From positions 1 through 64,000 of the forward strand of contig NZ_JADEWV010000002.1 of NCBI RefSeq assembly GCF_015207455.1: a DNA stretch of 64,000 bases, in the 5' to 3' direction. This DNA comes from Microcoleus sp. LEGE 07076 (lineage in GTDB: Bacteria; Cyanobacteriota; Cyanobacteriia; Cyanobacteriales; Microcoleaceae). Positions 56,404 to 64,000 of the stretch are shown here, piece by piece; position 1 is the stretch's first letter; each line of letters starts with the position of its first letter. The notes under the pieces were generated by a model. The model made no database searches, was not told where the DNA came from, and worked only from the letters and a program-made list of their open reading frames with translations. The position numbers were made by a program, and so were the translations under genes.

Positions 56404-56789
56404 AACTCTTGCTAGATACCCACATTTGGCTGTGGTATCGTCTTGGGAATCCTCGCCTATCAACTACTTTACAAATGGCGATCGCTAACGAAGAAAATGA
56501 ACTTTGGTTAAGTCCCATTAGCATTTGGGAAACCCTACTACTCGCTGAAAAAGCAAGATTAACCCTAGAACCTACACCAGAAAAATGGATTCAAAAAAGC
56601 CTACAAGAACTGGACACAAAAGAAGCAATTCTCACCAATGAAATTGCCATTCTGAGCCGTCAACTAGAGCTAATACACCAAGACCCCGCAGATCGATTCA
56701 TTGCCGCCACCGCCGTTCATTATGGACTAACCCTCGCCACCGTAGATGCCAACCTAACCCAAGCTACTTGCCTAAATACTCTCAGCTAA
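56400..56789 (+). CDS. VapC-type PIN-domain toxin
   Basis: 129 residues from ATG 56400. PIN motifs: LLLDTHIWLWY (first Asp), SPISIWETLLLAEKARL (Glu) and HQDPADRFIAATAVHYGLTL followed by VDANL (last Asp cluster). An endoribonuclease by family. Complete, in contrast to the frameshifted PIN gene at 1476. Confidence 0.88.
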   Translation: MKLLLDTHIWLWYRLGNPRLSTTLQMAIANEENELWLSPISIWETLLLAEKARLTLEPTPEKWIQKSLQELDTKEAILTNEIAILSRQLELIHQDPADRFIAATAVHYGLTLATVDANLTQATCLNTLS

Positions 56790-57025
56790 TCCAAAATTTT
56801 GCACGCCGCAAACAACTTTAATAATTCTGCCATGGGAAATTTGGATCGATTATGCCTTACATAGCATATTGTCAGACACCCGCGACTGCAAGAGTCCTGG
56901 GTTCCTTGTGGCGGTTTTGTTAATTACCTCACACATCGCGCCAAAAAAGCTCTACAATAAATACGGTTAAGGATGAACCCCCTTATCCAAGCAAAACCGA
57001 CTAGCAATTGCCCTGCTCTGGAAAT

Positions 57026-59116
57026 ATGACAACTCAGCCCTCTAAGCGCGAGCAAGTCGAACCACTGCTCGAAGCACTGGAATACATAGCTAAAATGGTT
57101 AAACAGCGTGGGGCCTTCAACCGAAATGATATTCCAATGCTGCTCTCGGCGAGTGGCGTTGACCCGGAATGGGGCGAAGAGCAACTCAAACGGTGGGCAA
57201 AAATATTAAAAGCAGTACACGAAGACTCTAGCAAGCTACAGCTTGGGCAAGACGCTTTGATGAAGTTTGGGATTCCCGAAGCTCACGCAATGCTGGCAGT
57301 CTCTATGGTGTCAACAGGAGCGTCCAAACCAGGGCCCTTGAGCGCTAGTAAGTCTCGGTTGGACTTTGGCACCCTAAGTTCAGGCGAACCTGTTAAGGCT
57401 GAATTCGAGGTGCAGGGCGGGCCTGGTGAAATTGTAGTCGAGAGCGATCGGGTTAGGGTAGACCCAAGGCAGTTTAGCGGTGGCAACACCAAAGTCAGGT
57501 TAGAAATCAGCCCTCTGAAAAGTGGACTCCTCTGGAGTTCAATTAAATTGGTAGCGGCGAATGAGACTTTAGAATTGCCCGTGATGGCTCAGTGGAGTGA
57601 TGTTCCCAGAACATATAGCCAACAGACTCTAGTCGTAGATGCTAATGGTGGCGGGGACTGCAAAACGATTGAGGAAGCGGTACAAAAAGCTCAAGCAGGC
57701 GCTACCATTGAGGTAAAAGCTGGTGTCTACCACCTCAGTCTGCCATTACAGATTGATAAACCCCTCGTGTTGGTTGGGGAGGGGATGGATGTGACGAAGA
57801 TAGTCTGTGAAGCTGAGGGCTATGTTGTCAAGTACACAGGTGATGGTCTGTTTTTGGCTCACGATTTGACATTTGATCATCAAGGGTTTCAGTGGGCTAA
57901 TGTGGTTGAGGTGGTGACAGGTGAGATTGATTTCCGTCGGTGTCGATTTACAGGCGGGTTTTTTGATGCAGGTGGGAATCGTGGTGGTACGGGTCTTTAT
58001 CTGTTAGGAGATGTACGCGGTAGCGTAGCAGAATGTGAGGCAACTAACAACGGTTTACATGGCATATGTGTAGCTAATCAAGCGCAACCAACCCTAGAAG
58101 CCAATACCTGTCAGGGTAATAAATATGCTGGCATAGTTTACTTCGGTAACGCGACAGGAACCGCCCGTCAAAACACCTGCACTGGTAATGAGCTGCATGG
58201 CATCGCTGTGCAAGAGCAAGCGCAACCAACCCTAGAAGCCAATACCTGTCAGGGTAATAAATATGGTGGCATAGTTTACTTCGGTAACGCGACAGGAACC
58301 GCCCGTCAAAACACCTGCACTGGTAATGAGATGAATGGCATCGGTGTGCAAGAGCAAGCGCAACCAACCCTAGAAGCCAATACCTGTCAGGGTAATAAAT
58401 GTGGTGGCATCGTTTACTTCGGTAACGCGACAGGAACCGCCCGTCAAAACACTTGCACTGGTAATGAGACGAATGGCATCAGTGTGCAAGGGGAAGCGCA
58501 ACCAGTCCTAGAAGCCAATACCTGTCAGGGTAATAAATATCGTGGCATCGCTTACTCCGGTAATGCGGCAGGAACTGCCCGCCAAAATACCTGCATTGGC
58601 AATGAAATAGATGGCATCAGTGTGCAAGAGCAAGCGCAACCAACATTAGAAGCCAATACCTGTCATGGTAATAAACAAGATGGCATTTACTACTCCGGTA
58701 ATGCGACAGGAACCGCCCGTCAAAATACCTGCACTGGTAATGAAATAGATGGCATCAGTGTGCAAGAGCAAGCGCAACCAACCTTAGAAGCCAATACTTG
58801 TCATGGGAATAAATATCGTGGCATCCTTTACTCCGGCAACGCGACAGGAACCGCCCGTCAAAACACCTGTACTAGCAATGAGACGAATGGCATCGCTGTG
58901 CAAGAGCAAGCGCAACCAACCCTAGAAGCAAATACCTGTCAGGGGAATAAACAAATTGGCATCGCTTACTTCGGTAATGCGACAGGAACCGCCCGTCAAA
59001 ACACCTGCACTGATAATGAGATGTATGGCATATATGTAGTATCCACTGCTGACCCTATACTAGAAAACAATTACTGTGATGAAAATCAACAGAAAAATCT
59101 TGAAGACCAGAGGTAA
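57026..59116 (+). CDS. Right-handed beta-helix repeat protein, putative client of the TerY-P-like triad
   Basis: 696 residues from ATG 57026 (an upstream TTG is also open). Residues about 1-85 are helical (PLLEALEYIAKMVKQRG, GEEQLKRWAKILKAV). About 92-190 form an Ig-like beta domain (SKSRLDFGTLSSGEPVKAEF). About 200-340 is the helix cap and first coils (GGGDCKTIEEAVQKAQAG, as in pectinesterase-like folds). Residues 346-667 are seven exact-length 46-residue repeats, each two coils (GIxVQEQAQPTLEANTC and GIxYxGNATGTARQNTC), then a cap. Asn and Cys ladders recur on every turn. No signal peptide is seen, so it is probably cytoplasmic. The vWA gene starts 68 bases downstream. Confidence 0.88.
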   Translation: MTTQPSKREQVEPLLEALEYIAKMVKQRGAFNRNDIPMLLSASGVDPEWGEEQLKRWAKILKAVHEDSSKLQLGQDALMKFGIPEAHAMLAVSMVSTGASKPGPLSASKSRLDFGTLSSGEPVKAEFEVQGGPGEIVVESDRVRVDPRQFSGGNTKVRLEISPLKSGLLWSSIKLVAANETLELPVMAQWSDVPRTYSQQTLVVDANGGGDCKTIEEAVQKAQAGATIEVKAGVYHLSLPLQIDKPLVLVGEGMDVTKIVCEAEGYVVKYTGDGLFLAHDLTFDHQGFQWANVVEVVTGEIDFRRCRFTGGFFDAGGNRGGTGLYLLGDVRGSVAECEATNNGLHGICVANQAQPTLEANTCQGNKYAGIVYFGNATGTARQNTCTGNELHGIAVQEQAQPTLEANTCQGNKYGGIVYFGNATGTARQNTCTGNEMNGIGVQEQAQPTLEANTCQGNKCGGIVYFGNATGTARQNTCTGNETNGISVQGEAQPVLEANTCQGNKYRGIAYSGNAAGTARQNTCIGNEIDGISVQEQAQPTLEANTCHGNKQDGIYYSGNATGTARQNTCTGNEIDGISVQEQAQPTLEANTCHGNKYRGILYSGNATGTARQNTCTSNETNGIAVQEQAQPTLEANTCQGNKQIGIAYFGNATGTARQNTCTDNEMYGIYVVSTADPILENNYCDENQQKNLEDQR
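58061..59026 (+). repeat. Seven tandem 138-bp coding repeats
   Basis: Exactly 7 x 138 bases, starting at codon Gly (GGCAT) in each unit. Neighbouring units are almost identical at DNA level, including synonymous sites, which points to recent tandem amplification and makes copy number prone to change. Confidence 0.92.
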
Positions 59117-59184
59117 AACTTGTGGTCTTCACGTCCAAAGCCCAAACTAAAATTTGATTGTTTGTAAAACAAAAAGGAGCTTGT

Positions 59185-59892
59185 ATGAGTATGTGGAATG
59201 TCGAAATGCCAGCTAGCGAACAGCGTCGCTTACCTGTGTACTTGCTGCTAGATACTTCTGGCAGCATGGCGGGCGCACCTATTGAGTCGCTGCGTATGGG
59301 ACTAGAACAGTTTAAAAATGAAGTTCTTGATGATGAAATTTCCCGCCCCTGCGTTCATGTTGGCGTTATTACTTTTGGCAATGATGCTGAGCTAGTCACG
59401 GGGAATTTACAACCTATCAATTCTTTCGAGCCGCCAACCCTAAATGCTGAAGGAGTGACGCGGTTAGATAAAGCTTTTAAAGTATTGCGCGAATCTATTG
59501 ACCGAGATTTAAGACGTCCAATACAAGGCGGACGCAGGGGTGATTTTAAGCCTATAGTTTTTATACTGACTGATGGGCAACCTACAGATGACAATGGCTA
59601 TGAAAGCGACCTTTTGTGGAAGCATGAGCATGAAGCCCTGATTAATCGTCCCACGGGGCAGATCAAAATTAATGAAATTGTTGCTGCTGGCTGCGGCGAA
59701 AATGTCCAAGACACTACCCTCAAGGCTATTAGCACAGGTAAAGCTTTTCGCATGGGGACAAGTCAAGCTGCCTTTGTTGCTCTGTTCAAGTTTGTGTCAA
59801 TGAGCATTGCTTGTTCCCTAGCGCAGGGTAGCAACCCCGATGATGGTTTTAATTATACACCGACACCAAATGGCATGACTCCTATTCCTTAA
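59185..59892 (+). CDS. TerY-like vWA-domain protein
   Basis: 235 residues from ATG 59185, preceded by AAGGAG. The vWA fold shows a complete MIDAS: LLLDTSGSMAG (DxSxS), the Thr in EGVTRLDKAF and the Asp in ILTDGQPTDD. Length and the RRLPVYLLLDTSGSM start match TerY, the adaptor of tellurite/stress (Ter) systems. It likely recognises targets or bridges kinase and phosphatase. It is first of the vWA-PP2C-kinase order. Confidence 0.92.
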   Translation: MSMWNVEMPASEQRRLPVYLLLDTSGSMAGAPIESLRMGLEQFKNEVLDDEISRPCVHVGVITFGNDAELVTGNLQPINSFEPPTLNAEGVTRLDKAFKVLRESIDRDLRRPIQGGRRGDFKPIVFILTDGQPTDDNGYESDLLWKHEHEALINRPTGQIKINEIVAAGCGENVQDTTLKAISTGKAFRMGTSQAAFVALFKFVSMSIACSLAQGSNPDDGFNYTPTPNGMTPIP

Positions 59893-59959
59893 AAAAGTCG
59901 CAACTTTCACGCTCTCAGGGTTCAATTAACCCTCGTTTCCCACCTACCGGATTTTTTTT

Positions 59960-61513
59960 ATGAAGCAAGGTTTTGCAATTGGCGATCGAATTTTGGGTCG
60001 TTCTGGCGATACTCATCCTGACTGGAGTGTTGCCCATGCCGTTCTGCAATCATACCAAATAATAGGAGCCAGCGCCGTCGGCAAATTACACTTAGCAAAG
60101 GGAACGCCGCGAGACGATGCTTTTGCAATTCGTTCCTACGGCCCTTGGTTAGCAGTCGGAGTCTCCGATGGTGTAGGTTCGCGCCCTCTTTCCCGCTATG
60201 GCGCAACCTATGTAGCGGAAGCACTGGCATCTCTGTTACTGCGTTCTTTTCCCCCGTCTTTGCAAGAGGAACTGAAGGCAAACGAAACGGTTGTTCCTTC
60301 CACTCACAAATCAAATTATTCTCTATCATATCAGGAGTTAAAACCCGATATACCTAACACACAAATCATACAGAAAGAAGCTAAGAAGAGTTTAGGATTC
60401 GAGGATTCAAAAGATAGCGACGAAAAAAAGTATCGTGATGAAAGCATAAAAGAGCATTGGGAAGATGCCTTGGATTTATTGAGTAAAAACATGAGGGAAT
60501 GCGGTTCGCAACCACACTCTAATTCAACAGATTTACAGCAAGCTGCATCAGTAGGATTGTGGTCTAATAACAACCCTGTTGTTGACCAAGAAAACGAACC
60601 CTCGAATGAAGGTGATAGTAATGATTTAGACGAGCGAGAAAACATATCAAATGAAGAAAATAGTAATGATTTAGACGAGCGCAAAAATACATTAGATGAA
60701 GAAAATACTAATGATTCAAACGAGGAGAATAAACCAGGAAATGAAGGTGATATTAATGCTTTAGCCGATCAAAATGAACCTATTAAGGAAGATGATGGTA
60801 ATGCTTTAGACGATAAAGACAACTCATCAAATGAAGCTGATAATAATAAGGCTTTAGACGCGCAAGAAAAACCACTAAATGAAGATGAGAGTAATGCTTC
60901 AAACAATACTAGAGGGCAATCAGAAAAAACTGAGGAAGAGCAAAAAGATAATTGCGCTCCTAAAAATTCTTCTGATTTAGAAGAAAAAATGCGCCAAGCA
61001 TTTAAAGAGGTTCATCAGACTTTAAGCAGGCAGGCCACATATCTGGGAGTAGAGCTAAAAGACCTCAGTTGCACAGCATTAGGACTGCTTCTCAATGTAG
61101 AAACGGGCGAGGTAGCTGTAGGACAGGTAGGCGATGGAGTGATACTGGGGCTGACTGCACAAAAAGAAATCAAACATTTAGTTGAAGCTGAGAACACAGG
61201 AGACTCGCAATCTACTCATACCATAAATCGTTCTGACTTTGAACAGCATCTAAAAGTGGAAAGTATGTCGCTTTCAGATCAAGATTTTCAATCTTTATTT
61301 GTGATGACAGACGGGGTATCAGAGGATGTAATTTATTCGGAACCATCGGCTTTAAATAAATGGGGACAAGCGATAGATAACAACCTCAGAAATTCTGCAA
61401 ATTTAGCAGAATCGAGTGTTGGTATGTTGAATTGGTTGGCCACCTATCATATCCCTGGAAGCTGGGACGATCGCACGTTGATAGTGATTACAAAGAATCA
61501 GGATACACCGTAA
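59960..61513 (+). CDS. PP2C-family protein phosphatase with long acidic insert
   Basis: 517 residues. PP2C halves: about 35-110 (RDDAFAIRSYGPW, VSDGVGSRPLSRYGA) and about 335-515 (DLSCTALGLLLNVETGEVAV, GQVGDGVILGL, VMTDGVSED, SWDDRTLIVI); metal-binding Asp residues are intact. They are separated by about 225 residues of low complexity, rich in Asn, Glu and Asp, with imperfect units such as NEENSNDLDER (mainly 60594-60915). The insert is unusual for the family and may be a flexible or regulatory loop. Its TAA overlaps the kinase ATG (TAATG). Confidence 0.92.
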   Translation: MKQGFAIGDRILGRSGDTHPDWSVAHAVLQSYQIIGASAVGKLHLAKGTPRDDAFAIRSYGPWLAVGVSDGVGSRPLSRYGATYVAEALASLLLRSFPPSLQEELKANETVVPSTHKSNYSLSYQELKPDIPNTQIIQKEAKKSLGFEDSKDSDEKKYRDESIKEHWEDALDLLSKNMRECGSQPHSNSTDLQQAASVGLWSNNNPVVDQENEPSNEGDSNDLDERENISNEENSNDLDERKNTLDEENTNDSNEENKPGNEGDINALADQNEPIKEDDGNALDDKDNSSNEADNNKALDAQEKPLNEDESNASNNTRGQSEKTEEEQKDNCAPKNSSDLEEKMRQAFKEVHQTLSRQATYLGVELKDLSCTALGLLLNVETGEVAVGQVGDGVILGLTAQKEIKHLVEAENTGDSQSTHTINRSDFEQHLKVESMSLSDQDFQSLFVMTDGVSEDVIYSEPSALNKWGQAIDNNLRNSANLAESSVGMLNWLATYHIPGSWDDRTLIVITKNQDTP

Positions 61514-62898
61514 TGCAAAAAGTAACCATAACGCAACAACTCAGCGATCTGCTGCCATACCAAATTGAAATTGGTGATAATCCCGACCACATCGGCGGTG
61601 AAGGCAAAATATTTTTTAGCCTCGATAACCGCTATGTGGTTAAAATCTATAACCAACCAGGGCCTGATAAAAAGAATTTGCTGGAAAATGTCATCAAATT
61701 AGGCAAAAACTTAGGCGAAGATGCTCATTTATTAGCTTGGCCTCTGGGAATTGTCGATAAGTTAGATGCAGAAGATTGTTTGGGATGTGTTGGTCTAAAA
61801 GTACCCTCATCCCATGTCAACTTAACTAAACTAATCTACACACGCAATGAAGCTATTAAACAAATTCAGCAGGGAAGAAACTGGCTTGATTATTTGAAAA
61901 TAGCTCGAAGTATTGCAGCAGCAGTTCGCACGATTCACGGCAAAGGAATGGCTCATGCTGACTTGCACTGGAAAAACTTTTTAGTTGATATATCTACTGG
62001 TGAAGCTATTTTAATTGACCTCGATGGTTTAGTAGTTAAGGGTTTTTTACCACCGCAAGTCAAGGGGGTACGAGGCTTTATCGCACCGGAAGTGGAAATG
62101 GGACTGGCGAAGCCTTCAGAAGCTACGGATCGCCATAGTGCGGCTGTACTGATTTTGTGGACTTTGCTGTTCCGCAATGTGATGGAGCCTCAAATTTGCT
62201 ATGATGCGGAGGATGATAATAACGATGGCATTCTTGGCTACGGGGAAAAAGCTTGTTTTAGCGAGCATCCGAGCGATCGGCGCAATTGGCCACCAAGCAT
62301 TGGTTTGCCCTTAATTCGCCAGGGATTTCCGAGTTTCAAAATGTTAACGCCAAAGCTTCAGGAGTTGACTGAAAAAACACTAATTGACGGCCTTCATGAT
62401 GCCAAGAAACGCCCGCAGGTATGGCAATGGGAGAAGGCATTGGCTGAAGCGCAGGATGTGACTATCTGTTGTTCTCACTGCGAGCAATCTTTTATCTATC
62501 CTTACTGGATTCACCCAGCACCGCGTCGCCACTGCCCTTTTTGCGGTACGAGCGTGCGATCGCCTCGGCCGGTAGTATTAGAGTTATTAGAAGAAAAAAC
62601 TAAAGGAATTTACCTCCCAACTCGATCGATTGTTTTAGATCGCGATCGGCCTTTATTTGTTGATACGATCGAGCGTTCTCAAATCCCGCCTTTTAACCGT
62701 GATGGTTTACCAATTTTGGGGCGGACTATCTGGGATGCTAACAAAAGCATACATTGCCTGATTAGTGAAAATGGTACTGCGTGGCAACTTCTGACTGCTG
62801 GAAGTGGCATTATTAAATGTGGTAAATCTGTAGAATTGCGACGGGGTTTAGTGCTTTATTTTTCTGATGCTAAGCGTTTGTTGCGAGTAGTAGAGTAG
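61513..62898 (+). CDS. Protein kinase with C-terminal zinc ribbon (TerY-P triad kinase)
   Basis: 461 residues from ATG 61513, coupled by TAATG to the phosphatase. Kinase domain about 10-315: glycine-rich GGEGKIFF, the ATP-binding Lys in VVKIYNQ, catalytic GMAHADLHWKNFLVD (about 145-159), DLDGL as the DFG equivalent and FIAPEVE as APE. A zinc ribbon (CSHC..C..C, about 320-345) and a beta-rich C-terminal domain follow. The divergent HADLHWKN loop fits the triad kinases rather than Hanks-type PknB kinases. It presumably opposes the adjacent PP2C on a shared substrate. Confidence 0.92.
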   Translation: MQKVTITQQLSDLLPYQIEIGDNPDHIGGEGKIFFSLDNRYVVKIYNQPGPDKKNLLENVIKLGKNLGEDAHLLAWPLGIVDKLDAEDCLGCVGLKVPSSHVNLTKLIYTRNEAIKQIQQGRNWLDYLKIARSIAAAVRTIHGKGMAHADLHWKNFLVDISTGEAILIDLDGLVVKGFLPPQVKGVRGFIAPEVEMGLAKPSEATDRHSAAVLILWTLLFRNVMEPQICYDAEDDNNDGILGYGEKACFSEHPSDRRNWPPSIGLPLIRQGFPSFKMLTPKLQELTEKTLIDGLHDAKKRPQVWQWEKALAEAQDVTICCSHCEQSFIYPYWIHPAPRRHCPFCGTSVRSPRPVVLELLEEKTKGIYLPTRSIVLDRDRPLFVDTIERSQIPPFNRDGLPILGRTIWDANKSIHCLISENGTAWQLLTAGSGIIKCGKSVELRRGLVLYFSDAKRLLRVVE

Positions 62899-63355
62899 CA
62901 GAAATGGTTGATAATTGCGATCTAATTCCTGATTATTTCCTACTTACACGAATCACCATTGTTCGGAAATATTTTAGACTAATTGTATAAAATATGATAA
63001 TTATTTTAATTTGATTTGAGCGAAAGAGCGATCGCCCTGACTTTCCCATCTCCATACAAGCGATCGCCTCCTCCAAGCTTCCCGATCGGAACTTATAAGC
63101 TGTTGGGCATCTAAATTGTATTTTTTGTGCGGGCTTTCTGGCCCACCCCACAAGAACTTTATCAAATTTGACTATACAGTTTAAATGCACAACAACTTAT
63201 CGGACAATTCTGTAGATTGCTCCCCAACAGCTAGAAAATTACCTACATCTTCTCTCCTCTTCCTTTGTGACCTTAGCGTCTTCGCGGTTCAACAATTCCG
63301 TACTTGTCCAGTTTTGCGCTACGCTAAACAAAAAAATCTCAACAAACGTACACAA
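62899..63355. other. Intergenic region
   Basis: 457 bases after the kinase gene. HIP1-type GCGATCGCC octamers near 63029 and 63060. A GGGCTTTCTGGCCC palindrome is followed by ACCCCACAAG near 63130, related to the hairpin at position 1. The inverse of the GA-rich motif at 11080 lies near 63250-63290. No gene is supported. Confidence 0.5.
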
Positions 63356-63688
63356 GTGAAATATTTCTTCTTATCCGACGGTTGGAAAGTTGGGCGCGTC
63401 TGGGGAGTCGGCGGCGAATGGAATCACTCCGCCTGGAGGCGCCAGCCGGACATCCAACAGCTAAACCTCTGCCTTTGCGATAGTCGCAACGAAAAAATGT
63501 GGCTTTACCGCGTAGAAGATGCCGTACTGATGGTAGAAGTCCAACCCGGGCCCACCGTCGATCGCACCGATCCGGCAAAAAATATTGGCAACGTCACTCT
63601 TACCAGACTCATCGATGCCGAGCAAGTTCTCGAACGCCTCGGGACGATCGCCACCCGCTGCGAAATCAGCAACCCGCAATTAATGTAA
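63356..63688 (+). CDS. Conserved cyanobacterial protein upstream of psbB
   Basis: 110 residues from GTG 63356; the longer upstream open frame has non-coding composition. YFFLSDGWKVGRVWGVGGEW, WRRQPDIQQLNLCL, EKMWLYRVEDAVLMVEV and LTRLIDAEQVLERL look like a conserved small protein found near psbB in cyanobacteria. It is soluble, with unknown function. About 200 bases separate it from psbB. Confidence 0.7.
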   Translation: MKYFFLSDGWKVGRVWGVGGEWNHSAWRRQPDIQQLNLCLCDSRNEKMWLYRVEDAVLMVEVQPGPTVDRTDPAKNIGNVTLTRLIDAEQVLERLGTIATRCEISNPQLM

Positions 63689-63835
63689 TGCCGAACATAT
63701 TGCAATCGGTTCTAACACTCGATACACTTCTTTAAATAACTTTCATTTTTATGCATCCACCTTTAAAGGTAGAGGGCATTCGGCAAAAGGCAGAATTTAA
63801 ACCCCGGACATCACTGTCCGCGATCGAGAATCTGA

Positions 63836-64000
<165 letters not shown>

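Noticed and set aside
58074-58367. 97-codon antisense frame with repeats (CHSSHYQCRCFDGRFL)
   Set aside because: It is the antisense image of the 138-bp beta-helix repeats.
57026-62898. Reading the vWA/PP2C/kinase cluster as a full tellurite-resistance (Ter) operon
   Set aside because: No TerC, TerD/Z or TerB-like genes are present in the window; only the TerY-P triad is supported.

Overview
The window looks like chromosome from a filamentous, non-heterocystous cyanobacterium of the Microcoleus/Oscillatoria type. The evidence is the start of psbB (photosystem II CP47) at the right edge, an NblB-like HEAT protein, cyanobacteria-specific families (DUF3598, DUF3727, XisH/XisI, Uma2), frequent HIP1 octamers (for example at 4607-4614) and many heptameric short tandem repeats. 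The genus is inferred; no rRNA, tRNA or CRISPR array was recognised.

Layout. 1-8.2 kb: small hypothetical proteins, a frameshifted PIN toxin module, NblB-like HEAT protein, a large CBS-GAF histidine kinase and a Wzc-like tyrosine autokinase. 9.2-21 kb: housekeeping and membrane genes (GPH transporter, M41-like and RseP-like metalloproteases, nth, rpsN, aat, leuS) with two Uma2 nuclease-like genes. 21-23 kb: a PvuII-type restriction-modification island in which a controller (C protein-like HTH) domain is fused to the endonuclease, with the methyltransferase gene divergent. 23-30.9 kb: hydrolase, SAM hydroxide adenosyltransferase, DUF3598, GIY-YIG, aldo/keto reductase, ABC-2 permease, a radical SAM enzyme preceded by a 19-codon ORF, and ndk. 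31-40.5 kb: a heme-oxygenase-like protein, then proB, yqeG, mltG, DUF3727, ruvX, a GNAT protein and a CofE-like protein, all on the minus strand. 40.6-46.4 kb: xisH (amber stop)/xisI, an SH3-like protein and a two-gene hybrid histidine kinase operon. 46.5-56.8 kb: SIMPL protein, YkvA-like protein, pcrA/uvrD, D-ribulose kinase-like protein, mnmG and two complete toxin-antitoxin modules. 57-62.9 kb: a four-gene cluster of beta-helix repeat protein, TerY-like vWA protein, PP2C phosphatase with a long acidic insert, and protein kinase with a C-terminal zinc ribbon; this is the TerY-P triad plus a putative client. The window ends with a small conserved gene upstream of psbB.

The most interesting parts are the TerY-P-like phospho-switch with its beta-helix partner (seven near-identical 138-bp repeats), the C-R fusion restriction enzyme with its operator-like sites, the 19-residue peptide/radical SAM pair, and a dense set of mobile or palindromic repeats. 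Some of those repeats sit in the 5' UTRs of several genes in one fixed orientation, and some have inserted in frame into coding sequence. One relic at the end of ruvX resembles an IS605/IscB-type element with a candidate guide RNA.
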